A stretch of DNA of 64,000 bases from Streptacidiphilus albus JL83. Its GTDB lineage: Bacteria > Actinomycetota > Actinomycetes > Streptomycetales > Streptomycetaceae. Location of the stretch: contig NZ_JQML01000001.1 in NCBI RefSeq assembly GCF_000744705.1, forward strand, positions 6,024,017 to 6,088,016, written 5' to 3'. The translations under genes and the position numbers were made by a program. The stretch's first letter is position 1. Every line of letters begins with the position of its first letter. The notes below the pieces were generated by a model. The model saw only the letters and a list, made by a program, of their open reading frames with translations, did no database searches and was not told where the DNA came from. Shown here one piece after another: positions 28,287 through 37,153 of the stretch.

Positions 28287-31006
28287 CAGGCGGCCGCGCC
28301 GGCCGTCAGCTGGACCAGCCAGATGCCGGGGCGCGCCTCGACGGCCGCCGGCGGCGAGCTGTGCTGGCTGCTCGACCAGTCCACCATGTGCTCCAGGACC
28401 CGCTCCACGCTGCGCTGGCCGAAGCGGGCCCAGCGCTGGTCGCCGATGGCCTCGGCGGCGTCGGTGAACTCCTGGAACCGCTGGAGGGCGTCCTCGGCGC
28501 GGCCCCGCGCCAACAGCACCAGGGCCAGCCCGCGCCGGGCGTCCACTCCCGCACGCCGGTCCAGGCCGTCCGCGTCCCGCCGCAGGACGGCCTGGTAGCA
28601 CTCCTCCGCCCGCGTCGGATCGCCCTCGCTGAGGGCGGCGTCACCCGCGCCGATCAGGCAGCGCAGCGCCCCCGACACGTCGTCCAGCTCCTCGAACAGC
28701 CGTCCCGCGTCGGTGTAGTGGTCCGTCGCCGACCGGGTGCGCCGCTGCTGCCAGGCGAGGTCGCCGAGCATCCGCAGCACATTGGCCCGGCCCCTGTCGC
28801 TGCCGCCGAGCACGGCCGCCTCAAGGGCCAGGTCGAGCAGCACGGCCCATTCGTCCCAGCGCCCGCAGGCGTCCAGGTAGCCGGACACGGCATCGGTCAA
28901 CTCCAGCACCAGGGACCAGTCGCGGGCCTCGCTGGCGTGCCGGACCGCTTCCAGCAGGCCCTGGATCTCCGCCTGGAACCAGCCGACCGGGGAACTGCCC
29001 ACGATCCCGGCCCAGTCGAGCCGGAGCGGGGGGCCTTCGGGTCCTTCGGCCCGGCCGGCGCTGTCGGCTCCGTCGGCCCTGTCGGCCCTGGCGGCTCCGT
29101 CGGCGGAGGGCGGCCGGGGCCGGCCCGGCGCCAGCGACCGGTCCGCGTGGCGGGCCAGGGACAGGTAGGCGCGGCCGAGCCGGTCGGCGGCGGCGCGGCG
29201 CAGCTCCGGGCTCTCGGCCCCGTGCAGCTTCTCCTGGGCGAGCGCGCGGAGCAGCCGGTGGTAGCCGTACCGGTGGCCGACCGGTCGGCCCGTGCCCAGG
29301 ATCTCCAGCAGCCGCACTTCGACCAGGAGTTCCAACAGCCGTTCGGCCTTCGCCGGAGTGGTGCGCAGCAGGACGGCGGCGCCCCAGAGCGAGAAGCCGG
29401 CCTCGGGGGTGATCGACAGCAGCCGGAAGGCCCGTTGCTCCTCGACCCCCAGCTCGTCGTAGCCGACCGCCAGCGCGGCCCGTACCTCCAGGTCGCCCGC
29501 GCTGAGCAGGTCGAGCGCGGCGGTACGGTCCGCCAGCCGTCCGGCGAGCGTGGCCGGGGTCCAGTGCGGGCGGGCGTTGAGCGCGGCCCCGGCCACCCGC
29601 AGCGCCAGCGGCAGCCCGCCGCAGAGCGAGGCGATCTCGCGGACGGCGGCCGGGTCGCCGTTGACCCGCGCCCCGGCCACGGCCAGCAGCAGCCGCTGCG
29701 ACTCGGCGGCGGTCAGCGGCTCCAGCGTGAGCAGCCGGGCGTTCTCCAGGCCGACCAGGCTGCGCCGGCCGGTGACCACCAGCAGCCCCCGGTCCAGCCC
29801 TTCGGCCACCGGCCGCACCTGTGCCTCGGAGACCGCGTCGTCCAGCACCACCAGCAGCCGCCGTCCGCGCAGCGCACTCGCCAACTCCCGGTCGACGTCG
29901 GCGGGCAGGCCGGGCAGGGGCGTGCCGGGGCCGACCAGGCGCAGCACCGCGGCAGCGGCGGCGGCGGGGTCGAGCGCCGCGCCCCGGGGGTCGCGCAGCG
30001 GCACCAGCAGCTGCCCGTCCGGGAACGCCTCGGCCTGCTGCCGGGCCAGTTCGACGGCGAAGGCGGTCTTGCCGACCCCGGCCGCCCCGGAGACGACCAG
30101 CAGCCGCGCCGCCCCGTGCTCGCCGTCGCCCTCGGCCAGGCCGGCGGCCAGGGTCAGCAGCCGGTCCCGGCCGATCAGGTCGGGGACGGCCGGGGGCAGC
30201 AGGGACACCGGGGCGGCGGTACGGACCTGCGTCTTCGGGGCGTCCTGCGGCCAGAGCAGGGCGGGGTCCGAGCGCAGGACGCGCGCGTGCAGCCGGGCCA
30301 GCGCGGGGCCCGGCTCCACGCCCAGCTCGTCGACGAGCGCGCGGCGGATGTTGCGGAAGGCCAGCAGCGCGTCGCTCTGCCGCTCGGAGCGGTACAGAGC
30401 CACCATCAGATGGGCGTGCAGGACCTCCCGGTACGGGTGCTCGGCGGCGAGGGCCAGCAGTTCGGCGATGAGCCCGGCGTGGCGTCCCAGCCGGAGGTCG
30501 GCCGCCACCCGCTGTTCCAGCACGGCGAGCCGGGACTCCTCCAGGTGCACGGCGGCGGCGGACAGCAGCGGCCCGTGCGGGACGCCGGAGAGCGCCGCCC
30601 CGGTCCACAGCCCGAGGGCCTCCCGCAGCCGGGCCCCGGTCTCCTCGTAGGCGCCCCGTTCGTAGGCGCGGCGGCCGGAGTCGCGGAGCCGTTCGAAACG
30701 GGCGAGGTCCAGCTCGTCCGGGCCGACCCGGAGCCGGTAGCCGGGCGGCTGGGTCTGCAGCAGCCCGTCCCGGTCGCGCCGGTTGTCGGTGCCCTCGGCG
30801 AGCAGCGTCCGCAGCTGCGAGACGTAGACCTGCAGGGTGGTGGTCACCGTCCGGGGCGGCTCGTCGCCCCAGATCTCGTCGATCAGGGCCTGGCTGGAGA
30901 CCACCTGGTCGGCCCGGATCAGAAAGGTCGCCAGCAGCACCCGTACCTTCGCTGCGGTGGGTGTGCGCGGACTGAGGGCCACTGGGCCCAGGACTTGGTA
31001 TCGCAT
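28286..31006 (-). CDS. SARP regulator with NB-ARC and TPR-like region
   Basis: 906 aa from the ATG at 31006, placed after AGGGGGAACG; a longer frame to 31069 is not supported. The winged helix (MRYQVLGPVALSPRT..., TTTLQVYVSQLRTLL) and BTAD domain (ELDLARFERL..., VALYRSERQSDALLAFRNIRR) end near residue 240. The NB-ARC P-loop SGAAGVGKT lies near 310, and a helical repeat region fills the C-terminus. Architecture as in AfsR-type activators. It heads a two-gene operon with the TetR gene and lies just downstream of the AfsA homologue in the same orientation. It is a good candidate activator for the adjacent biosynthetic cluster. Confidence 0.88.
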   Translation of the reverse strand: MRYQVLGPVALSPRTPTAAKVRVLLATFLIRADQVVSSQALIDEIWGDEPPRTVTTTLQVYVSQLRTLLAEGTDNRRDRDGLLQTQPPGYRLRVGPDELDLARFERLRDSGRRAYERGAYEETGARLREALGLWTGAALSGVPHGPLLSAAAVHLEESRLAVLEQRVAADLRLGRHAGLIAELLALAAEHPYREVLHAHLMVALYRSERQSDALLAFRNIRRALVDELGVEPGPALARLHARVLRSDPALLWPQDAPKTQVRTAAPVSLLPPAVPDLIGRDRLLTLAAGLAEGDGEHGAARLLVVSGAAGVGKTAFAVELARQQAEAFPDGQLLVPLRDPRGAALDPAAAAAAVLRLVGPGTPLPGLPADVDRELASALRGRRLLVVLDDAVSEAQVRPVAEGLDRGLLVVTGRRSLVGLENARLLTLEPLTAAESQRLLLAVAGARVNGDPAAVREIASLCGGLPLALRVAGAALNARPHWTPATLAGRLADRTAALDLLSAGDLEVRAALAVGYDELGVEEQRAFRLLSITPEAGFSLWGAAVLLRTTPAKAERLLELLVEVRLLEILGTGRPVGHRYGYHRLLRALAQEKLHGAESPELRRAAADRLGRAYLSLARHADRSLAPGRPRPPSADGAARADRADGADSAGRAEGPEGPPLRLDWAGIVGSSPVGWFQAEIQGLLEAVRHASEARDWSLVLELTDAVSGYLDACGRWDEWAVLLDLALEAAVLGGSDRGRANVLRMLGDLAWQQRRTRSATDHYTDAGRLFEELDDVSGALRCLIGAGDAALSEGDPTRAEECYQAVLRRDADGLDRRAGVDARRGLALVLLARGRAEDALQRFQEFTDAAEAIGDQRWARFGQRSVERVLEHMVDWSSSQHSSPPAAVEARPGIWLVQLTAGAAA

Positions 31007-31038
31007 CGTTCCCCCTGACGCCTGCTCATACCCGGACA

Positions 31039-31053
31039 CCTGGTCGGACCAGG
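31039..31053. promoter_or_regulatory. palindromic candidate operator upstream of SARP-TetR operon
   Basis: Perfect 7-bp arms CCTGGTC/GACCAGG around a central G, 33 bp upstream of the SARP start codon. Size and position suit a TetR dimer site, for example autoregulation by the coupled TetR gene. Confidence 0.35.
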
Positions 31054-31096
31054 CCGCTCGGTCGGACACGGACTCCGTCTCGCCCCCGGCGGGGAC

Positions 31097-32074
31097 TCAG
31101 CAGTCCTGCAGCACGGTGGTTTCCACCAGCCCTATCTGCCGGGAGCCCTGGGTGAAGCGCAGGCTCAGCGCCAGCAGCGGCCTGCCCTCGGGGTCCCTGG
31201 CCGCCAGTCCGCCGGAGGCGCTGCAGAGCAGCGGCAGGTCGGGCTCGGCGAAGCCCTGGAAGTCCGCGCTCCAGCGGGTCAGCACGCAGTCCGCCGGGGC
31301 GAAGCCCCGGAGCTGGGCCGCCTGGAGGACCGCGGTCTGCCGACTGGCCTCCAGCAGTACCGACGAGGGGACGTGGTCGGCATCGCCGCCCGCGAACACC
31401 GGGTGGTCGGGGTCGGCGGCGACCTGGACCGTGAGGGTGTCGTCCTCGCTGTGCTCGCACAGCCCGATGACGACATTGGCCGGGTCGGTGCGACCGACCG
31501 CGAGCGGCGGGACCTTCTGCCCGGCCGTCAGGCCCGGCCGGCCGGGCTCGGAGCCGGCGCGGCTCGCGGCGCGTCCCCGGGCGCGGTGGTTCTGGTAGAC
31601 CTTCGGCATCAGGAACACCAGCCGGGCGCTGACGCTGCCGCAGGGCAGCCCGGCCAGGCGCAGCCCGGCCCGGCACTCCAGGCCCCTGGGCACGCCGTTG
31701 ACCACGTCGGCCGGCTCCAGCGACAGGTCCATCCGGGCCTCGGCCGGTCCGGCCGAGCGCCGCCAGGCGTCGATGCCGGCGGTGTCGAGGGCGATGGTCG
31801 AGAAGACCACCGGACGCTCCTCCGGGACCCGGAAGTAGCGGTGGGCCACGAAGAGCGCGCTGCGCCGCAGCGCCTCGACGGGGACGTGGAGGTCGTGGTG
31901 GCGTCCGGAGCCGTCGGTGTAGAGCGGGTGGCTCTCGGGCAGTTCGGCCGAGAGCCCGAACTCCTGGGGCACGGCGGCGGTCGAGCCGCTCATGATGCCC
32001 TCCAGGGTGTCGGGGCGGTGCACCAGGTGGAAGCTGAAGCCGGGTGCTGCGGCGGCGGTCCGAGTCTGCATCAC
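31097..32074 (-). CDS. AfsA-family gamma-butyrolactone/butenolide synthase homologue
   Basis: About 325 aa. GTG at 32074 (GTGA overlap with the upstream stop, AGAAGGGGA 9 nt before) or ATG at 32071. Two hotdog-like halves carry the AfsA signatures: HPLYTDGSGRHHDLHVPVEALRRSA in the first, and DADHVPSSVLLEASRQTAVL in the second, with VHRP near the N-terminus. AfsA-type enzymes join a beta-ketoacyl chain to dihydroxyacetone phosphate, the first step to A-factor-like signals. No ArpA-type receptor gene is in the window. It is translationally coupled to the DUF5519 gene and shares its promoter region with the large palindrome at 32655-32692. Confidence 0.85.
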   Translation of the reverse strand: MMQTRTAAAAPGFSFHLVHRPDTLEGIMSGSTAAVPQEFGLSAELPESHPLYTDGSGRHHDLHVPVEALRRSALFVAHRYFRVPEERPVVFSTIALDTAGIDAWRRSAGPAEARMDLSLEPADVVNGVPRGLECRAGLRLAGLPCGSVSARLVFLMPKVYQNHRARGRAASRAGSEPGRPGLTAGQKVPPLAVGRTDPANVVIGLCEHSEDDTLTVQVAADPDHPVFAGGDADHVPSSVLLEASRQTAVLQAAQLRGFAPADCVLTRWSADFQGFAEPDLPLLCSASGGLAARDPEGRPLLALSLRFTQGSRQIGLVETTVLQDC

Positions 32075-32562
32075 GGTGACGGGTCCCCTTCTGGAGCGGC
32101 CGGCGCCCGACCCGGTGCGGCCTGCCGGTAGGCGGCGAGCAGGAGTTGCCAGGCGACGTCGAGTTCGCTCTCGTCCCTGGGGCCGTAGACGAGCAGCGAG
32201 CCGGCGGGTTCGGCGGCCACCGCCCAGCCGGCGGCGACGGCGCGCCCGGCCAGCGGGGACGGCAGCCTCAGGTGCAGACTGCCGTCGTAGACCGGGTGCA
32301 GGTGGCCGAATTCGGTGTCCAGCAGGAACGCCCGGGCCGGGCCGAGGGCGAGGGCCGGAACCAGTCGGCAGCCCCGGCTGCCGGGGACGCAACTGCCGGT
32401 CGGGCCGACCCGCACTCCGGGTAAAGCCGCGACCATTTCCAGGAGCAGCTGTTGGAGCGGAACGGGCGAGCACTGGGTGACCTGTTCGATCCGGCCGCTC
32501 GTGGACACGCGCGGCGCATGACCGATACGCAAGGGAATTTCGGGCCCAATGGCGGGCGTCAT
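32071..32562 (-). CDS. DUF5519 (luciferase-domain-like) small protein
   Basis: 163 aa with ATG at 32562 after GGGAG. The C-terminal part matches the streptomycete DUF5519 pattern: LDTEFGHLHPVYDGSLHLRLP, VAAGWAVAAEPAGSLLVYGPRDESELDVAWQLLLAAYR. These proteins are named luciferase-domain proteins by similarity, but no reaction is established. First gene of a two-gene operon with the AfsA homologue (4-nt overlap), which suggests a role in making or modifying the same signal molecule; that is inference. Confidence 0.75.
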   Translation of the reverse strand: MTPAIGPEIPLRIGHAPRVSTSGRIEQVTQCSPVPLQQLLLEMVAALPGVRVGPTGSCVPGSRGCRLVPALALGPARAFLLDTEFGHLHPVYDGSLHLRLPSPLAGRAVAAGWAVAAEPAGSLLVYGPRDESELDVAWQLLLAAYRQAAPGRAPAAPEGDPSP

Positions 32563-32654
32563 GACTCCGCACTCCCGCTCGCAAAAGTACCGCGAATGCT
32601 GGTGAAAAGAACTGACGGCATGTCCGCATCATGTGGGTTGCCGGTACCATTCTG

Positions 32655-32692
32655 TTCCTGTTCCGATACCGGGGCCCGGTACCGAACAGGAA
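32655..32692. promoter_or_regulatory. 38-bp inverted repeat, candidate autoregulatory operator
   Basis: Arms of 18-19 nt with one unpaired base: TTCCTGTTC-CGA-TACCGGG, a central G, then CCCGGTA-CC-GAACAGGAA. It lies in the 200-bp divergent region between the DUF5519/afsA operon and the small peptide gene. The inner ATACCG...CGGTA part resembles the half-sites of ArpA/ScbR-type autoregulatory elements, which often control afsA genes. Binding by such a receptor is inference. Confidence 0.5.
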
Positions 32693-32764
32693 TCGGTCCA
32701 GGAACGCGGAGTCGAATGCTGGAGCACGTTCAAGGAGATGGACTGCGACCCAGGGAGAAGACAC

Positions 32765-32902
32765 ATGAACGTACGTTCATTCGGCACGCTGGTCGGCGCA
32801 CTGCTGCTGGGAGTCGTCCTGCTGGGATGGGCGTCCGGTCACACCGCGGTGAGGGCCGATGACGACATCGTGCCGGCGACGGTCTCGACCGCGGGCAACT
32901 GA
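32765..32902 (+). CDS. small secreted or membrane peptide, 45 aa
   Basis: The ATG at 32765 follows CAGGGAGAAG. The 45-aa product has a classic signal peptide (MNVRSF, then GTLVGALLLGVVLLGWAS) with likely cleavage at AVRA-DD, leaving a ~14-residue acidic tail DDDIVPATVSTAGN. It is convergent with the AfsR-like SARP gene that ends at 32954, separated by a terminator. The same layout (small exported peptide gene tail-to-tail with a TPR-containing SARP) occurs at 729-983. Candidate peptide signal precursor; no homology recognised. Confidence 0.5.
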   Translation: MNVRSFGTLVGALLLGVVLLGWASGHTAVRADDDIVPATVSTAGN

Positions 32903-32919
32903 CACGGAGCACGAGTGCC

Positions 32920-32943
32920 GCCCGGTCCCCGAGGGGGCCGGGC
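32920..32943. terminator. bidirectional terminator hairpin
   Basis: Stem GCCCGGTCCCC with GGGGGCCGGGC (one mismatch) around a short loop, between the convergent peptide and SARP genes. Confidence 0.6.
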
Positions 32944-32953
32944 GCCGCCCGTT

Positions 32954-35900
32954 TCAGCAGGTTCGGACGTGTCCGGTGCGGATGCCCATGGCGTCGAACA
33001 GCGCCCTGGCCCGGCTCCGCTGGGCCTCGGCCTGACTGGTGTCCCCGGTCGCCTCGGCGACCAGGGCCAGCCCCTGCAGGGCCTCGGCCGCACCGATCCG
33101 GAAGCCGATCCGCTCGGCCTGCGCCAGCGCGTCGCTCAGGCAGCGCCGGGCCTCCTGGTACTCCTCGCTGCGCTCGTGCACCGCACCCAGGATGTTCTGC
33201 AGCTTGACCGACAGCGCGCTGTCGGTCGCGTTCCACAGCGCCCCGCGGATCAGCAGCATGTAGCGTCTGGCCTCCTTGAGGTTGCCCAGCGCCAGCTGGA
33301 CCTGGGCCAGCCGTCCGGCGATCAGGGCGTTGCGGGTGCCGGTGCCCCGGAGCTGGGCCAGCAGCCACGCCTCGGTGAGGTGCTCCAGCGCGGCCTGCAG
33401 CCTTCCCCGGCCGACCTCGGCGTTGGCCAGGTTCACCAGGGCGAGGCCCTCGCCGGAGTGGTAGCCCAGCCGCTGGTACACCGTGATCGCCTGCCGCGCG
33501 GCCTGCGCGGAGCGCTCGTAGTCGCCCAGATAACCCATGGCGGAACTGATCGCCACCTGGGTCGCGGCGAGTTCGCGCTGCATTCCGCAGGAGCGCATGA
33601 TCTCCAGTGCCTGCTCCAGAAAGCGGAGCCCCTCGGCGTAATTTCCGAGGGCATTATGGAATGAGCCGATCCGGTTCAGGCAGGTGGCCGCCGCCATTTG
33701 ATCGCCGAGTCCGGTGGCGATTTCGAGCGCGTGCTCCGACCGCTCCAGCCCCTCCTGGAACCGGCCGAGACCCCACAGTGCCACGCCCACGTTCCTGGTG
33801 GCGGCCATAAGCAGCTTCGGGTCGTCGAGATGCTCCGCCGCCCCGACCGCGATCCGCGATATCTCCAGGCTCTCCTCCAGATAGCCGTTCAGTTGCAGGT
33901 ACTCGCTCACATACCGCGGCACCACCGCCGCGTGCCAGTAAAGGCCGATATCCATGGCCAGCCGCACCGCCGCCGCCAGATTGGCGTACTCGCGGTCCAG
34001 CCAGGCCAGGGCGGCCGCGGCGTCCGGGAACTCCGGCCGGTGCGGCGTCTCCGGCAGGTCGTCGACGGCCTCCAGGGCGAGGCCGGGGTAGAGCAGCCGG
34101 GCGGCGGTCACCAGGGCCAGGTAGCAGTGGTCGAGGAACCGGGCTGCGGACTGCCGGTTGGCCTCCTCGTGCCAGGAGCCGCCGGCCTCGCAGGCGTAGA
34201 TCCGCACCAGGTCGTGGAAGGCGTAGCGGTCCTCGGCGTGCTGGCCGAGCAGGTTGACGTCGACCAGGTGCTCCAACTGCTCCATGGCCTCGTCGACGCC
34301 GGTGCCCAGCAGGGCCGCCGCGCCGTGCACGTCGAAGTCGTGGATCGGGAGGCTGCCCAGCCGGCGGAAGGCCAGCCTGGCCTCCTCGCTCATGACCTGC
34401 TCCGAGAGCCCGACGCAGGCCGCCACGCTCCGGGTGCCGCCGCGCAGTTCGTGCAGCCGCCGGGTCTGCAGCCGCAGTCGGTCCGCCATGCCCGCCAGCG
34501 TCCAGCGGGGCCGGTCGGTCAGCCGTCCGGCGCAGATCCGCAGCGCCAGCGGGAGCCGGCCGCACTGCTCGATCAGCCGCAGTGCGGCCTCCGGCTCGGC
34601 GGCCACCCGGGCCTCCCCGAGCACCCGGACCAGCAGCCGGCTGCTGTCCTCCAGGCTGAGCACGTCCACCTGCACCGTCTGCGAGCCGTCCAGGTCGAAC
34701 AGCCGTACCCGGCTGGTGATCAGGACCAGGCAGCCCGGCGAGGCCGGGAGCAGCGGCAGGACCTGGTCCGAGGCCGAGACGTTGTCGAGCAGGATCAGCA
34801 GCCTGCGCTGCGCGGTGGTGACCCGCCAGAGCGCGGTCCGGTTCAACAGCCCGTCCGGCACCCGGTCGCCGGGGACGCCGAGGGTGCGCAGCAGCACGTC
34901 CAGCGCACTGCTGGGGTCGACCGCGGGCTGTCCGGGGGTGAAGCCGGCCAGGTCGATGCAGAGCTGCCCGTCCGGGTACTCCTCGGCCAGGGCGTGGGCG
35001 GCGCAGACGGCCAGCGCGGTCTTGCCGGAACCGCCCATCCCCTCCAGGGAGACCACCTTCATCTCGGCACCCGGGCGGCCCAGCTCGATCAGGTCGGCCA
35101 ACTCCTGCTCACGGCCGGTGAAGTCGGGGAGCGAACGGGGGAGTGAACAGGGCGCCTCGGTTCTTCGCGGGGCGGTCGGACGGACCGGCGGCGACTCGGA
35201 CGCCCGGACGGCGGCGGCCGGCAGCGGCGCTGCCGCCGGACCGGCCAGGGCCGGGTCGCCGCGCAGGATCTCGCTGTGCAGCCGGACCAGTTCGGCACTG
35301 GGGTCGATCCCCACCTCGTCGGCCAGCAGCTCGCGGATCCTGGTGTACTCCTCCAGGGCCTCGGTCTGTCGCGCCGCCCGGTAGAGGGCCAGCATCAACT
35401 GGCCGCGCAGCCGCTCCCGCAGCGGGTGCTCGCCGACCAGCCGGCGCAGCTCGCCGACGAGTTCGGACCCCGCGCCCAGTTCGAGGCGCAGCGCGATCAG
35501 GTCCTCGATGGCTCCGAGCCGCATCTCGCCCAGCTCGGCCGTGGCCGCCTCCAGCGCGAGCCCGCCCGCGCCGGAGAGCAGCGGGCCGCGCCACAGGTCC
35601 AGCGCCGCCCGCAGCTGCTCCACCGCGTTCTGCCGCAGCCCGGCCGCCACCGCCCTTCTGGCGCGGCCCAGGTGGACGGTGAACAGGCTCAGGTCCAACT
35701 GCTCCTCGGCGAGTGCGACCTGGTAGCCCACGCCCGCGGTCTGCAGCAGAGTGCCGCCGTCGGGGATGCGGCGGCGGAGGTCCCCGGCCATCTTGCGGAT
35801 CTGGTGTCCGGCGGTGGCCGGGGCCGCGCCCTCCCAGACCGTCTCCACCAGACGGGACACCGGGATCAACCGGTTGGCCTCCAGCAGCAGGGCGACCAGC

Positions 35901-36004
35901 ATCCGCTCCTGCAGCGGGCCGCCGAGCGGAATCCGCTCGTCGGAGTGCCAACACTCCAACGGGCCAAGGACTTTGAAAACAACCCCCGTATTTCCGGACA
36001 GCAA
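32954..36004 (-). CDS. AfsR-like SARP regulator (SARP, NB-ARC, TPR)
   Basis: About 1,016 aa if the TTG at 36004 is used, which sits behind GGAGGAGGGG; the frame stays open to another TTG at 36073. The winged helix begins at VFKVLGPLECW, BTAD follows (LFTVHLGRARRAVAAG...LMLALYRAARQTEALEEY), the NB-ARC P-loop EGMGGSGKTALAV lies near residue 325, and TPR repeats fill ~730-1,010 (EGLERSEHALEIATGLGDQ, EGLRFLEQALEIMRS). Architecture of AfsR. It lies immediately downstream of the phosphopantetheinyl transferase gene at the left border of the biosynthetic cluster, so it is a likely pathway or pleiotropic activator of it. Confidence 0.87.
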   Translation of the reverse strand: MLSGNTGVVFKVLGPLECWHSDERIPLGGPLQERMLVALLLEANRLIPVSRLVETVWEGAAPATAGHQIRKMAGDLRRRIPDGGTLLQTAGVGYQVALAEEQLDLSLFTVHLGRARRAVAAGLRQNAVEQLRAALDLWRGPLLSGAGGLALEAATAELGEMRLGAIEDLIALRLELGAGSELVGELRRLVGEHPLRERLRGQLMLALYRAARQTEALEEYTRIRELLADEVGIDPSAELVRLHSEILRGDPALAGPAAAPLPAAAVRASESPPVRPTAPRRTEAPCSLPRSLPDFTGREQELADLIELGRPGAEMKVVSLEGMGGSGKTALAVCAAHALAEEYPDGQLCIDLAGFTPGQPAVDPSSALDVLLRTLGVPGDRVPDGLLNRTALWRVTTAQRRLLILLDNVSASDQVLPLLPASPGCLVLITSRVRLFDLDGSQTVQVDVLSLEDSSRLLVRVLGEARVAAEPEAALRLIEQCGRLPLALRICAGRLTDRPRWTLAGMADRLRLQTRRLHELRGGTRSVAACVGLSEQVMSEEARLAFRRLGSLPIHDFDVHGAAALLGTGVDEAMEQLEHLVDVNLLGQHAEDRYAFHDLVRIYACEAGGSWHEEANRQSAARFLDHCYLALVTAARLLYPGLALEAVDDLPETPHRPEFPDAAAALAWLDREYANLAAAVRLAMDIGLYWHAAVVPRYVSEYLQLNGYLEESLEISRIAVGAAEHLDDPKLLMAATRNVGVALWGLGRFQEGLERSEHALEIATGLGDQMAAATCLNRIGSFHNALGNYAEGLRFLEQALEIMRSCGMQRELAATQVAISSAMGYLGDYERSAQAARQAITVYQRLGYHSGEGLALVNLANAEVGRGRLQAALEHLTEAWLLAQLRGTGTRNALIAGRLAQVQLALGNLKEARRYMLLIRGALWNATDSALSVKLQNILGAVHERSEEYQEARRCLSDALAQAERIGFRIGAAEALQGLALVAEATGDTSQAEAQRSRARALFDAMGIRTGHVRTC

Positions 36005-36078
36005 GGCCGGCCCCCTCCTCCGTCGCCCGGCGGCACGATCTGCCCGTGCAGCCCTGTGCTCGCCGAACCGCAAGCCGG

Positions 36079-36119
36079 AGTATAGTTCCGCCTGCTGGGA
36101 AGGATCAGTGAGCGATCCT
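36079..36119 (-). promoter_or_regulatory. candidate promoter and inverted repeat for the SARP gene
   Basis: On the minus strand TGATCC and TATACT are spaced by 17 bp (36107 down to 36079). The -35-like part lies inside an inverted repeat AGGATC-N7-GATCCT (36101-36119). This would let the SARP gene be transcribed independently of the phosphopantetheinyl transferase upstream. Confidence 0.4.
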
Positions 36120-36967
36120 CAGCGATCGGCCGGACGCAGCTCCGAGATCCATCCGGGCAGATCGACCGACCGGGTCGAAACCAGCGGCAGCCGCCCCTCG
36201 GCCTGCGGCATCAGCAGGGCGACCGCGCCGCCGTGGGTGGCCGGCAGCGGGATCGAGTCGAGTCCCCAGTACTCGGGACCGGGCAGGTCGGTGTCGACGC
36301 CGTCGAAGGCCGGTCCCAGTCCGACCGAGAAACTGTCCAGTTCGGCCCACAGACCGTCCCCGGTCCCCTTGAGGTAGGCCTCCTTCCGGACGAAGCAGTG
36401 CAGGAACGCCTGCGCCTGACGCTCCACCGGCAGTCCGCGGACCGCCCGCTGCTCGTCCGGGTGCAGCAGCGGCACGAGGTCGGTCCCCGGCACCGAGGCC
36501 AGGGTCTCCACATCGGCGCCGACCGGGTCGGCCGCGAAGGCGCAGACCGCCAGGCCGGAGGTGTGCGACAGCGAGAAGTGCAGGCCGGGCCTGGCGGCCA
36601 CCACCGGACGACCGTGCCGGTGGCCGCAGCCGCGGCACTTGGCGCGCTCGACGGCGACCCGTTCCGGCGCCTCGCCCAGGTAGGCGCCCAGCAGCAGGCG
36701 CAGGGCCACGTGCGAGGCGAGCAGCAGGGAGCGGCCCTCGGCGTCGCCGCAGCGGTCGATCCGCTCCAGTTCCAGGGGGTCGAGCAGGTCGCGCAGCTGT
36801 TCGGCGGCGGCCACCTGCTCGGGGCCGGTGCGCAACAGCCAGGCGTCCACCACCCCGCGCGGCGGGCGGTAGCCGGCGTGGGGGAGACCGGTGGACGGAA
36901 GCCCGGTGAAGGCGTCCGCCTCCGTTCCGGCGGGGCTGGTCCGAGGGTGGTCGATTGTCCGGTGCAC
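36119..36967 (-). CDS. Sfp-type 4'-phosphopantetheinyl transferase
   Basis: About 282 aa; the GTG at 36967 is 6 nt after AGGAG, whereas the GTG at 36973 abuts it. Diagnostic motifs are present: FSLSHTSG, GADVE and FVRKEAYLKGTGDG (magnesium- and CoA-binding residues of the Sfp group). A CRGCGHRHGRP block before them is typical of streptomycete homologues. It transfers phosphopantetheine from CoA to carrier proteins and so would activate the four carrier domains in this cluster. Its promoter carries the repeated cluster element at 37003-37030, placing it in the same regulon. Confidence 0.92.
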   Translation of the reverse strand: MHRTIDHPRTSPAGTEADAFTGLPSTGLPHAGYRPPRGVVDAWLLRTGPEQVAAAEQLRDLLDPLELERIDRCGDAEGRSLLLASHVALRLLLGAYLGEAPERVAVERAKCRGCGHRHGRPVVAARPGLHFSLSHTSGLAVCAFAADPVGADVETLASVPGTDLVPLLHPDEQRAVRGLPVERQAQAFLHCFVRKEAYLKGTGDGLWAELDSFSVGLGPAFDGVDTDLPGPEYWGLDSIPLPATHGGAVALLMPQAEGRLPLVSTRSVDLPGWISELRPADR

Positions 36968-37002
36968 AGTCACCTCCTGGAGACGCTGATACGGATGCCA
37001 GG

Positions 37003-37030
37003 CTGCGGCCCCCCGCTAAAGCTTCGCTAG
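37003..37030 (-). promoter_or_regulatory. cluster promoter element, upstream of the phosphopantetheinyl transferase
   Basis: Read on the minus strand: CTAG, then GCTTTAGC 8 bp in, and a final CAG, matching the CAAGWG-N3-CTTWAGC-N10-AG pattern of the cluster with CTAG for CAAG. Ends 35 bp before the start codon. Confidence 0.6.
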
Positions 37031-37153
37031 CTCCGACCGGTCGCACCCGAACACCGCGGACTTTAGGTGAACGCAGTTGCGAAGCAGCATGCTTCGGCAG
37101 GTCACGGCAGGACACTCGAAGCCGCCCCGCAGGGGCGTGGGAAGGAGCGCACT

